A stretch of DNA of 10,296 bases from Clostridiales bacterium (GTDB lineage Bacteria > Bacillota > Clostridia > Christensenellales > CAG-917). The position numbers were made by a program, and so were the translations under genes. Positions 1 through 5,757 of this stretch are shown here, piece by piece. The stretch is from assembly GCA_014799525.1 (NCBI GenBank), contig JAAVHW010000029.1:6738-17033 (forward strand). Direction: 5' to 3'. Under the pieces are notes generated by a model. That model was not told the DNA's origin. It worked only from the letters and a program-made list of their open reading frames with translations, and did no database searches. How positions within the stretch are numbered: the stretch's first letter is position 1; the number at the start of each line of letters is the position of its first letter.

Positions 1-637
1 CACCGCCAATATTCATCAAAAACACGGTGCCGTATTCCTTTGCAAGCGCGCGCTCCCTCTCATGCGCGTCAAGATTGGGATATCTGTCAAGCGCGTCCTG
101 CGAAGTCACAAACGTAACTTCCTTTTTGAGCGTGAGGTCTATCAGCGGAAAGTGCGCCTTTGTTTCGGCAAGCGTTTCCACTATCGCGGCAACGACTCGC
201 ATAACCGCCATTTTGAGGAAATCAACGTTTCGCTGTCCGCGGCTTATCACCATTTCCCAGTCCCACTGGTCGACGTAAACGCTGTGCGTATTGTCGCACT
301 TGCCGTCACGGCATATGGCGTTCATGTCCGTATAAATTCCCTCGCCGCTTCTGAATCCGTAGCGCTTGAGCGCAAGCCTCTTCCACTTTGCAAGCGAGTG
401 TACTATCTCCGCTTTCGCGCCGCCCAATGCCTCTACGTCAAATACGACAGGTCTTTCTACGCCGCGGAGATTGTCGTTTATGCCCGTGCCGCTCATAAGG
501 AACAGCGGAGCGGATACTCTCTCGAAGCCGAAGTTTCTCACCAAATGCTTTTGAAAGGTGTCCTTGACAAACTTTATCGCCTTCTCCGTTTCACGAGTGC
601 TTAGCTTTGACTTATACCCCTTGGGAATAACGGTCAT
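1..637 (-). CDS. asnA: Aspartate--ammonia ligase (AsnA-type asparagine synthetase), C-terminus cut by window edge
   Basis: AsnA makes asparagine from aspartate, ammonia and ATP, releasing AMP and PPi, in the cytoplasm. Translation of the minus strand from the ATG at 637-635 gives 212 codons before the left edge. The family is usually about 330-340 residues, so roughly the last third is missing because the window ends; it is not a visible mutation. Family blocks as I recall them from E. coli AsnA are present in order: VHSLAKWKR, the EGIYTDMNAIR stretch, HSVYVDQWDWE, VTFVTSQDALDRYPNLDA, RERALAKEYG and VFLMNIGG. The start is preceded by GGTGGGGGAAAG, a good ribosome binding site. The gene lies 22 bases downstream of asnS with no terminator between, so the two are almost certainly co-transcribed. 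AsnA shares the class II synthetase fold with AsnRS and AspRS, but the sequence is clearly AsnA and not a tRNA synthetase: no anticodon-binding domain precedes it. Confidence 0.96.
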   Translation of the reverse strand, partial: MTVIPKGYKSKLSTRETEKAIKFVKDTFQKHLVRNFGFERVSAPLFLMSGTGINDNLRGVERPVVFDVEALGGAKAEIVHSLAKWKRLALKRYGFRSGEGIYTDMNAICRDGKCDNTHSVYVDQWDWEMVISRGQRNVDFLKMAVMRVVAAIVETLAETKAHFPLIDLTLKKEVTFVTSQDALDRYPNLDAHERERALAKEYGTVFLMNIGG

Positions 638-659
638 CTTTCCCCCACCACACTTTTGA

Positions 660-2048
660 TTACATCAAATCGCCTGCGGTACGCGCATAAAGCTGCACGT
701 CGCGGATATTGCCGATGCCCGTCACGTACATGAGTATACGTTCAAGACCAAGACCAAAACCGCTGTGAGGTACACTGCCGTACTTGCGTAAGTCAAGATA
801 TCCTTCATAATCGGCAAGGTTCATACCTCTTTCTTCCATAGCGGATTTGAGCTTGTCATAATCTGCTTCACGCTCACTGCAACCGATAATTTCACCGACG
901 CCAGGCACAAGCAGGTCTGTTGCCGCAACCGTAAGTCCGTCGTCGTTTTGCTTCATATAGAAGGACTTTATCTTCTTTGGATAGTTGGTGACAAACACAG
1001 GCTTGTTGAAAACCTTTTCCGTGATATATCTCTCGTGCTCGGACTGTAAATCAAGTCCCCACGCTACGGGATACTGGAATTTTACGCCGCTGTTTTCAAG
1101 AATCTTTATCGCCTCGCCGTAGTCAAGCACAACAAAGTCGCTGTCCACAACGTGCTGCAGCTTCTCGCGCAAGCCCTCCTCAAACGCCTTTTCAAAGAAA
1201 GCAAGCTCCTCGTCGCACTCGTCAAGCACAGCCTTGATGATATACTTTATCATATCCGTCGCAATGCCGATAATGTCGTCGAGCTTGGCAAACGCAACCT
1301 CGGGCTCTACCTGCCAGAACTCCGCCGCGTGTCTTGGCGTATTGCTGTTCTCTGCGCGGAAGGTAGGTCCAAACGTATATATCTTGCCCATCGCCATTGC
1401 CGCAACCTCGCCCTCAAGCTGTCCGCTGACGGTAAGTCCCGCCTTGCGCTTGAAGAAGTCGTTGGCGATATATTCCGCCTCGTCCTTTGCGGTCTTTGCG
1501 TCCGCATAGCCGTTTGTGGTTACGCGGAAAATTTCACCCGCGCCCTCGCAGTCGCTGCCCGTGATGATTGGCGTATGAATATAGCAAAACTCTCTTTCTT
1601 GGAAAAAGCGATGTATTGCAAAGCTCAGCTTAGAGCGTACGCGAAGCATTGCGTTGAACGTATTTGTACGCACACGCAGTTGCGGAATCGTGCGCAAAAA
1701 CTCCATCGTGTGATATTTCTTTTGAAGCGGATAATCCGCAGGACAGTCGCCAAGGAGTGAAACGCTCTCTGCATTGAGTTCATACTCACCCTCTTTCATT
1801 GCCTTTACGACTACGCCGTCCGCCGTAATTGCAACGCCGTTTTTCATAACTGGCGCAAGCGTTTCGTCATCAAACTTGGATTTGTCGATAACGACCTGCA
1901 GATGCTTGAGCGACGTGCCGTCGTTTATTGCAAGAAACGCCATGCTCTTGCTGTTGCGCGCAGTACGCACCCAGCCTGCAACGGTTACGGTCTTGCCCTC
2001 ATATGATTTTCCGTCTTTGAGAATTTGCGAGATATCGAGGTTTTTCAT
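660..2048 (-). CDS. asnS: Asparagine--tRNA ligase (AsnRS, class IIb)
   Basis: AsnRS charges tRNA-Asn with asparagine. The 462 residues match the usual length (about 460-466). Residues about 20-100 are the OB-fold anticodon-binding domain (VTVAGWVRTARNSKSMAFLAI). The class II catalytic core follows: the ITGSDCEGAGEIFRVTT block near 162-178, motif 2 with FGPTFRAENSNT at 226-237 and HAAEFWQVEPE after it, QSEHERY at 335-341, and motif 3 GFGLGLERIL at 430-439. The ENSNT signature and QSEHERY point to Asn rather than Asp specificity. The extreme C-terminus is odd: after NIRDV it reads QLYARTAGDLM where I expect roughly IPFPRTPGNAEF. The ATG at 2048 has GGAG six bases upstream. asnA follows 22 bases downstream. 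A promoter at 2109-2137 leaves a leader of only about 54 bases, so no T-box is present. Having its own AsnRS implies the direct route to Asn-tRNA. Confidence 0.98.
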   Translation of the reverse strand: MKNLDISQILKDGKSYEGKTVTVAGWVRTARNSKSMAFLAINDGTSLKHLQVVIDKSKFDDETLAPVMKNGVAITADGVVVKAMKEGEYELNAESVSLLGDCPADYPLQKKYHTMEFLRTIPQLRVRTNTFNAMLRVRSKLSFAIHRFFQEREFCYIHTPIITGSDCEGAGEIFRVTTNGYADAKTAKDEAEYIANDFFKRKAGLTVSGQLEGEVAAMAMGKIYTFGPTFRAENSNTPRHAAEFWQVEPEVAFAKLDDIIGIATDMIKYIIKAVLDECDEELAFFEKAFEEGLREKLQHVVDSDFVVLDYGEAIKILENSGVKFQYPVAWGLDLQSEHERYITEKVFNKPVFVTNYPKKIKSFYMKQNDDGLTVAATDLLVPGVGEIIGCSEREADYDKLKSAMEERGMNLADYEGYLDLRKYGSVPHSGFGLGLERILMYVTGIGNIRDVQLYARTAGDLM

Positions 2049-2108
2049 TTTCCACTCCGAGATATTGTTCAGAACATTACTGTTTCAGAATATCATTTAT
2101 GTTTTATA

Positions 2109-2137
2109 ATTATATATACATAAACTTTATTTGTAAA
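2109..2137 (-). promoter_or_regulatory. Sigma70-type promoter for asnS-asnA
   Basis: On the minus strand TTTACA (2137-2132) is followed after exactly 17 bases by TATAAT (2114-2109). The -10 box is perfect and the -35 matches TTGACA at five of six positions. Transcription would start near 2102, leaving about 54 untranslated bases before the asnS ATG. This is too short for a T-box or other large leader riboswitch. The -35 box lies inside a 13-base direct repeat (TTGTAAAGCACTT on the plus strand, 2131-2143 and 2337-2349). Confidence 0.75.
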
Positions 2138-2171
2138 GCACTTTCGTGCGCACGCGTAAAATTTTCATCCT

Positions 2172-2339
2172 CACACTTCGTGTGGTTGACTGTTTACCGC
2201 AGTCCCCTACCTTGCATTTATCTGCGTGTGATTGACCGTTTACTGCATTCCACTATCCTGCATTTATCCGCTTCGTCATTGCGAGCCCACTTCGTGGGTT
2301 TGCTGTTTACAGTAGTCCTCTATCGAGCGATTGTCGTTG
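2172..2339. repeat. Three tandem degenerate units of a hairpin-headed repeat
   Basis: Three related units of about 45-65 bases follow one another. Unit 1 (about 2172-2222) starts with the hairpin CACAC-TTC-GTGTG (2172-2184) and continues TTGACTGTTTACCGCAGTCC ... CTTGCATTTAT. Unit 2 (about 2225-2285) starts GTGTGATTGACCGTTTACTG and continues CATTCCACTATCCTGCATTTAT. Unit 3 (2286-about 2339) starts with the hairpin CCCAC-TTC-GTGGG and continues TTTGCTGTTTACAGTAGTCC. The stem changes in a compensated way (CACAC/GTGTG against CCCAC/GTGGG), so the hairpin itself seems to be conserved. Two more units lie between cysE and cysS, 5 kb away. No protein-coding potential is convincing here. Function unknown. 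Confidence 0.75.
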
Positions 2340-2365
2340 TAAAGCACTTATTTTTTATCCTCTTT

Positions 2366-2400
2366 GTCATTGCGAGGTTTTAGACGAAGCAATCCAGACC
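2366..2400. repeat. Short dispersed inverted-repeat element (GTCATTGCGAGG ... GAAGCAATCC)
   Basis: GTCATTGCGAGG begins at 2366 and is followed by TTTTAGAC and GAAGCAATCCAGAC. ATTGC (2369-2373) and GCAAT (2389-2393) form the inverted ends. A second GTCATTGCGAG lies at 2275-2285, inside repeat unit 2. From memory, this type of sequence (GGATTGCTTCGTC ... CTCGCAATGAC on the other strand) is a common short intergenic repeat in many unrelated bacterial genomes. The family name and spread are recalled, not checked. Confidence 0.6.
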
Positions 2401-2546
2401 GTTGGCTATTTAGTAGCAGAACTAATATTTTATATGTCTATTTAGCCGTATAAACTACCTATTCTGCAATTATAAGCAACATTTCATTTTAGAATTTATA
2501 CATAATATTCAATCGACAAATCTCGACCGTTTGCGACAAAACATGT

Positions 2547-2576
2547 TTAGCACCGCGTTATGCTTGCGCATATAAT
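2547..2576 (+). promoter_or_regulatory. Promoter for glmM, predicted to give a leaderless mRNA
   Basis: A perfect TATAAT lies at 2571-2576, with a weak -35 candidate TTAGCA at 2547-2552 (18-base spacing, four of six matches). A start 6-8 bases after the -10 box falls at about 2583-2584, on the A of the glmM ATG. The bases between the -10 and the ATG (GTAACCT) contain no Shine-Dalgarno sequence. Farther upstream the spacer is gene-free repeat DNA. Confidence 0.55.
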
Positions 2577-2583
2577 GTAACCT

Positions 2584-3936
2584 ATGTATTATTTTGGAAC
2601 GGACGGAATAAGAAACAAGGCGCAGGTCTTGCTTGACAACAATATCCCGTATATTTTGGGAATCGCACTCTCTGAAAAGGGCGGCAAGGTTATCGTAGCC
2701 CGCGACGTGCGCACACACTCTGAGGACATAGAAAAGCAGCTTTGCAAGGGCTTGCTGACAGGCGGTGCAACGATATGGCTCACGGGAGTTTTGCCAACTC
2801 CCGCGCTTGCGTACACTGCTCGCGAGGAAAATGCGGACTACGCCGTGATGATAACCGCCTCGCACAACGCCCCCGAATTCAATGGGCTTAAGGTGTTTGC
2901 CAAGGGCGGAACAAAGCTGCCGCCCGAGAAAGAGCGCGCACTCGATGCAAGACTTCATGAAATAGCCTGCGGTGCAGCTTATGAGCAAAATGAGGAGATT
3001 GCCGCCGATACGCTTACTGACGACGAGCTTACAAGTGCGCTTTCCATCAAGATATCAAAGCAAAACCATCGCATACGCATAGTGGACGGCGCGCAGTTTT
3101 TGTACGCCAAGCACGTGCGCAATATGTTCCCTCGCCTTGACGGAATGAAGGTTCACCTCGACTGCGCACACGGCTGTTTTGCTGAGCTTGCAAAGGACGT
3201 ATTCACCGCACTCGGCGCAACCGTCCGCGCGGAGAATGACACCCGCGACGGCGAAATTGTAAACGTGGACTGCGGCTCAACTCATCTCGATAAGTTTGTT
3301 CCGCTTGTTGATAAGGACGAAATTGGCTTTGCCTTTGACGGCGACGGCGACAGGGTTTTGGCGGTCGTACAAGGCAAGCCGTACGACGGTGACGCAATAC
3401 TGCTTGCGCTCAGCACCCTCTACCGCATACAGGGGAAGCTTCGCAAAAAGTTTGTCGTGGGCACTCATCTCACAAACTCGCGCCTACAACGCGAGCTTGC
3501 ATTCCACAATACCGCCCTCTCACGCGTGGACGTGGGAGACAAGCATATCCTTGACAGACTCAAGCAATCGGGCTGCCTGCTCGGCGGCGAAAAGAGCGGA
3601 CACATCCTAATGCTCGACCGAGCAAATACTGGCGACGGGCTTATCACCGCCCTATCTCTGCTCGAAGTAAAAAAGACAATCGGCAGTCTGCCAAAGTTCA
3701 CACCCTATCCCATGCTTGAATTCAATCTTCACGCGGACAATCCCACCGAATACGTAAACAGCGCGGAGTTTATCCGCCTTGCAAAGCTCGCCGAAAAAGA
3801 GTACGGCAAAAAAGGCAGACTCATCGTCCGCCCCAGCGGCACCGAGCCATACGTTCGCATAGCCTACGAATGCTTTTCACAAGACTTTGAAAGCATCTTT
3901 GAAAAAATAAAAAAGCTGTTTCTTGGCAACGAGTAG
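2584..3936 (+). CDS. glmM: Phosphoglucosamine mutase GlmM
   Basis: GlmM converts glucosamine-6-phosphate to glucosamine-1-phosphate on the way to UDP-GlcNAc for peptidoglycan. The 450 residues fit the family (about 445-450). All four alpha-D-phosphohexomutase sites are visible: FGTDGIR at 4-10, the catalytic serine loop TASHNA at 91-96 (Ser93 is the phosphoserine), the metal loop DGDGDR at 252-257, the sugar loop GGEKSGH at 334-340 and the phosphate loop RPSGTEPYVR at 416-425. CGSTH (230-234) and the MLDRANTGDG stretch after the sugar loop favour GlmM over phosphomannomutase or phosphoglucomutase. Two changes stand out: the loop is SHNA where SHNP is usual, and GIRN replaces GIRG. The ATG is supported by the FGTDG motif three residues in, yet no ribosome binding site precedes it and a TATAAT ends seven bases upstream. 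It stands alone, convergent with the XRE gene; no clear terminator was seen in the 65-base gap. Confidence 0.95.
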   Translation: MYYFGTDGIRNKAQVLLDNNIPYILGIALSEKGGKVIVARDVRTHSEDIEKQLCKGLLTGGATIWLTGVLPTPALAYTAREENADYAVMITASHNAPEFNGLKVFAKGGTKLPPEKERALDARLHEIACGAAYEQNEEIAADTLTDDELTSALSIKISKQNHRIRIVDGAQFLYAKHVRNMFPRLDGMKVHLDCAHGCFAELAKDVFTALGATVRAENDTRDGEIVNVDCGSTHLDKFVPLVDKDEIGFAFDGDGDRVLAVVQGKPYDGDAILLALSTLYRIQGKLRKKFVVGTHLTNSRLQRELAFHNTALSRVDVGDKHILDRLKQSGCLLGGEKSGHILMLDRANTGDGLITALSLLEVKKTIGSLPKFTPYPMLEFNLHADNPTEYVNSAEFIRLAKLAEKEYGKKGRLIVRPSGTEPYVRIAYECFSQDFESIFEKIKKLFLGNE

Positions 3937-4001
3937 CTGTGCATAAATAGCCTTCAAAACAAGCTTTACATTATATTGTGAAAATTAAAAATTGGAAAGG
4001 A

Positions 4002-4217
4002 TTAGCGGTCTCCAACCTCCAAAATATCATCTGCGGAAATACCCAGATAATTGCACAATTTTGAAAGCGTAGACAAGGATGGCTGTACCCTCCCCGATAT
4101 ATACTGAGAAACCGTGGGCTTGGATACACCGATAGCCGCAGCTATATCCGTCTTTGACTTGCCCGACATTTCAATTTCCGCTTTAAGATTTGCCGATATT
4201 TTTTCGTGGAGCGTCAT
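4002..4217 (-). CDS. Small XRE-family helix-turn-helix transcriptional regulator
   Basis: This is a 71-residue single-domain HTH_3 (Cro/C1-type) protein. The helix-turn-helix spans about residues 20-42: SKTDIAAAIGVSKPTVSQYI holds the positioning helix, the turn with the conserved Gly30 and the recognition helix starting at Lys33. SGRVQPSLSTLSKLCNYLGISADDIL completes the five-helix fold (the usual P-x-x-x-x-L-x-K-L-x-x-x-L pattern). There is no extra sensor or enzyme domain, so it is probably a dimeric DNA-binding repressor whose signal cannot be read. I chose the ATG at 4217 because AGAGGG lies six bases upstream; a GTG at 4223 would have the binding site overlapping it. Palindromes 50-130 bases upstream (4269-4350) are natural operator candidates, suggesting self-control. 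No partner toxin or phage genes are nearby, so it looks like a solitary regulator. Confidence 0.9.
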   Translation of the reverse strand: MTLHEKISANLKAEIEMSGKSKTDIAAAIGVSKPTVSQYISGRVQPSLSTLSKLCNYLGISADDILEVGDR

Positions 4218-4298
4218 TATCACCCTCTTGCCAAGCTCAAATACATTACTTGGCTTTACTAAGCTATATTTAGTATTGCCTAAATTATTTATTTTCGC

Positions 4299-4328
4299 TT
4301 GACAGTTAGGTTATACCTAATATACAAT
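4299..4328 (+). promoter_or_regulatory. Strong plus-strand promoter with operator palindrome in its spacer
   Basis: A perfect -35 TTGACA (4299-4304) is followed after 18 bases by TACAAT (4323-4328), five of six matches to TATAAT. The spacer holds the palindrome TTAGGT-TAT-ACCTAA (4306-4320), in the classic position for repression. Transcription would start near 4335 and run rightwards into 4335-4562, where no plus-strand gene is visible. It points away from the XRE gene, whose own promoter must lie in the same region on the other strand but is not obvious. Confidence 0.6.
4306..4320. promoter_or_regulatory. Operator-like perfect palindrome TTAGGT-N3-ACCTAA
   Basis: Both six-base arms match perfectly around a three-base centre. 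It lies exactly between the -35 and -10 of the plus-strand promoter, about 90 bases upstream of the XRE start. A weaker relative, TTAG-TATTG-CCTAA, is at 4270-4283. The size and symmetry fit an XRE-type dimer site; binding by the neighbouring regulator is inference. Confidence 0.55.
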
Positions 4329-4350
4329 ATGCTTGTATATGATTCATATA
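4322..4350. repeat. Two further overlapping palindromes next to the promoter
   Basis: ATACAA-TATGC-TTGTAT (4322-4338) has perfect six-base arms and covers the -10 box. TATATGA-T-TCATATA (4336-4350) has perfect seven-base arms and covers the predicted start of transcription. Together with 4306-4320 they make three nearly contiguous inverted repeats over 45 bases. The AT-richness makes chance palindromes easier, so each one alone is weak evidence. Confidence 0.5.
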
Positions 4351-4490
4351 TAGCGATTGCGGTGAAATGAACTTTTAAAAAAGTGGTTTTTGGTCTCTAC
4401 ATTTGATATAGGCACAGCACAAAATTGCCTTTGTTTCCTTTTTCTCTATAAAAGAAATACGGCGTTTATTATAAACGTCGTATTTCACTC
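4335..4490 (+). ncRNA. Possible short untranslated transcript between the XRE and hydrolase genes
   Basis: The plus-strand promoter would produce an RNA that reaches the inverted repeat at 4454-4486 after about 150 bases. The only open frames are tiny, for example 13 codons from the ATG at 4329, which precedes the predicted transcript start. No recognised RNA family is seen. The downstream hairpin has only a poor T-run on the plus strand, so the end is uncertain. This is a candidate only. Confidence 0.25.
4454..4486 (-). terminator. Terminator-like inverted repeat downstream of the hydrolase gene
   Basis: GAAATACGGCGTTTAT and ATAAACGTCGTATTTC form a 16-base-arm inverted repeat around a single central base, with one G-T position. 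On the minus strand the hairpin is followed by TTTTATAG, so it can act as a Rho-independent terminator 77 bases after the hydrolase stop. On the plus strand the following sequence (ACTCTTTGAT) is a weak terminator at best. Confidence 0.6.
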
Positions 4491-4562
4491 TTTGATAGCT
4501 ATTATTTAAGATAGCAATTATTCACAAAAGCAAGTTAATGTTGACATATTGCACCGTTTAAG

Positions 4563-5705
4563 TCACTCTTTTGTTTGATTAGGGCATGAAAGGCGACTTA
4601 AAAATGCAAGTGTGTTTTTCATAACTTCCTTGGATATTTTAAAGCCTTGTGACACCGCAAACGCATGCACCGCCCACTTGCCCTCGCCGTGATAATACTC
4701 TATGTCTATGCCGAGGTCGTACAGCTTTTCAAGCAAGTCGAAGGTAAGCACGGCAAGCTTGTCGTTTTCTGCCGATATCGCGTACGTCGGAGGGAAGTTC
4801 TCCGTCACCCAATTTATAGGCGAAATTTCCTTTTTCATTTCCGCACTAAGCTCGACAACGGGAACGCCGCCGCAATATGATTGCGTATATATGCCGATAT
4901 TTTTGAAGCCCGTTTCGATTGCCTTTTCCATATCGTACACGCCGCAGTTGAGCACAAGCCCTGCTATCTTTTGATTTTTAGACCGCTCGTCCAAATTAAA
5001 TCTTGCGCTATATTCGGGATTTGTGGAGATTGCGCCAGCCATTGCGCTGAGATGTGCGCCAGCCGATTCTCCACCCACAAATATTTCATCCATATCAATA
5101 TTATACTCTTCCGCGTGGTCCTTAAGCCAACCCAGCGCCTTGTATACGTTTTCTATCATCGTCGGATGCGAGTATCTGGGCGCGTCGCCGTAGCTTATGC
5201 TTGCCACAAAATAACCTGCCTCGGCGATTTTGGTTGTGAACGCCTCACGCGTCGCAGGCTTGCCGCCTATCCATCCGCCGCCATGAATGTATACAAACAC
5301 CTTCAGCTTTTTGCTGATATCCCTATCTTTGCGTTGATAGACGTCAAGATATAAGTCGTGCGCATTGTCATATTTCAAAAGTCTTGTGGTGCGCACCTTA
5401 TGAGAACGCCCCAAATTGAAAAGCGTCATAAACCCAAGCACTTCGTTTTTCTTGTGTCCGCTGTACACGTATACGTACTTGGTGTAATACGCAATCTTCT
5501 TTGCAACGCGCTTCGCTTCTTTTTTATATTTGGCAGAAAGCTCTCCTCGCCTTTCTTGCGAGGCAAGCTCCTCGCGCCTTTTCTCATAACCACGGATGGT
5601 ATTTATAAGCTCTTTTCGTCTATTTTCAAGCTGAATATGCTTTGCGTCAAAAAAGCGCCTTATCTCTTCTTTTGAAATATCTGTTATTCTCTTCTTATCG
5701 TTCAT
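4563..5705 (-). CDS. Alpha/beta-hydrolase (esterase/lipase, HGGGW type) with charged helical N-terminal extension
   Basis: The catalytic domain (about residues 105-375 of 380) is an alpha/beta-hydrolase of the hormone-sensitive-lipase/carboxylesterase type. It has the oxyanion motif HGGGW at 141-145, the nucleophile elbow GGESAGA with Ser214, the likely acid Asp315 in SAENDK and the likely base His347 in WAVHAFA. It should cleave ester bonds of small substrates; the actual substrate cannot be told. Residues about 10-75 are strongly charged (many Lys, Arg, Glu) and look like a long helix or coiled coil, followed by a short hydrophobic stretch VLGFMTLFNLG at 89-99. No signal peptide is seen. 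I start at the ATG at 5705 because GGAG lies seven bases upstream; an upstream in-frame start at 5738 would translate through the cysS terminator hairpin. It lies after cysS with a terminator between, so it is only partly co-transcribed. A peptidase of the same fold is an alternative. Confidence 0.88.
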   Translation of the reverse strand: MNDKKRITDISKEEIRRFFDAKHIQLENRRKELINTIRGYEKRREELASQERRGELSAKYKKEAKRVAKKIAYYTKYVYVYSGHKKNEVLGFMTLFNLGRSHKVRTTRLLKYDNAHDLYLDVYQRKDRDISKKLKVFVYIHGGGWIGGKPATREAFTTKIAEAGYFVASISYGDAPRYSHPTMIENVYKALGWLKDHAEEYNIDMDEIFVGGESAGAHLSAMAGAISTNPEYSARFNLDERSKNQKIAGLVLNCGVYDMEKAIETGFKNIGIYTQSYCGGVPVVELSAEMKKEISPINWVTENFPPTYAISAENDKLAVLTFDLLEKLYDLGIDIEYYHGEGKWAVHAFAVSQGFKISKEVMKNTLAFLSRLSCPNQTKE

Positions 5706-5730
5706 ACGCTCACTCCGACTATACTTACAC

Positions 5731-5757
5731 AAAAGCACCTTTGCAGGTGCTTTTTTA
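5731..5757 (-). terminator. Rho-independent terminator after cysS
   Basis: AAAAGCACCT-TTGC-AGGTGCTTTT (5731-5754) forms a ten-base-arm hairpin with G/C-rich core GCACCT/AGGTGC. It begins immediately after the cysS stop codon (TGA at 5760-5758). On the minus strand the stem ends in TTTT and then GTG. On the plus strand it is followed by six T, so it could stop transcription in both directions. Confidence 0.75.

Noticed and set aside
2172..2339. CRISPR array
   Set aside because: Units are degenerate, unequal in spacing, and have no distinct spacers or cas genes nearby.
2099..2383. Open frame of 94 codons on the plus strand in the repeat spacer
   Set aside because: It is made of repeat units and AT-rich DNA, has no ribosome binding site or recognisable domain, and reads out of the asnS promoter region on the opposite strand.
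2049..2583. T-box or other riboswitch ahead of asnS
   Set aside because: No T-box antiterminator sequence was found and the best promoter leaves only about 54 leader bases.
4002..4223. XRE gene as the antitoxin of a toxin-antitoxin pair
   Set aside because: No small partner gene adjoins it on either side; it is bordered by glmM and a gene-free region.
5706..5738. Upstream start for the hydrolase, adding 11 residues
   Set aside because: It would lie inside the cysS terminator hairpin; the ATG at 5705 has a proper GGAG site.
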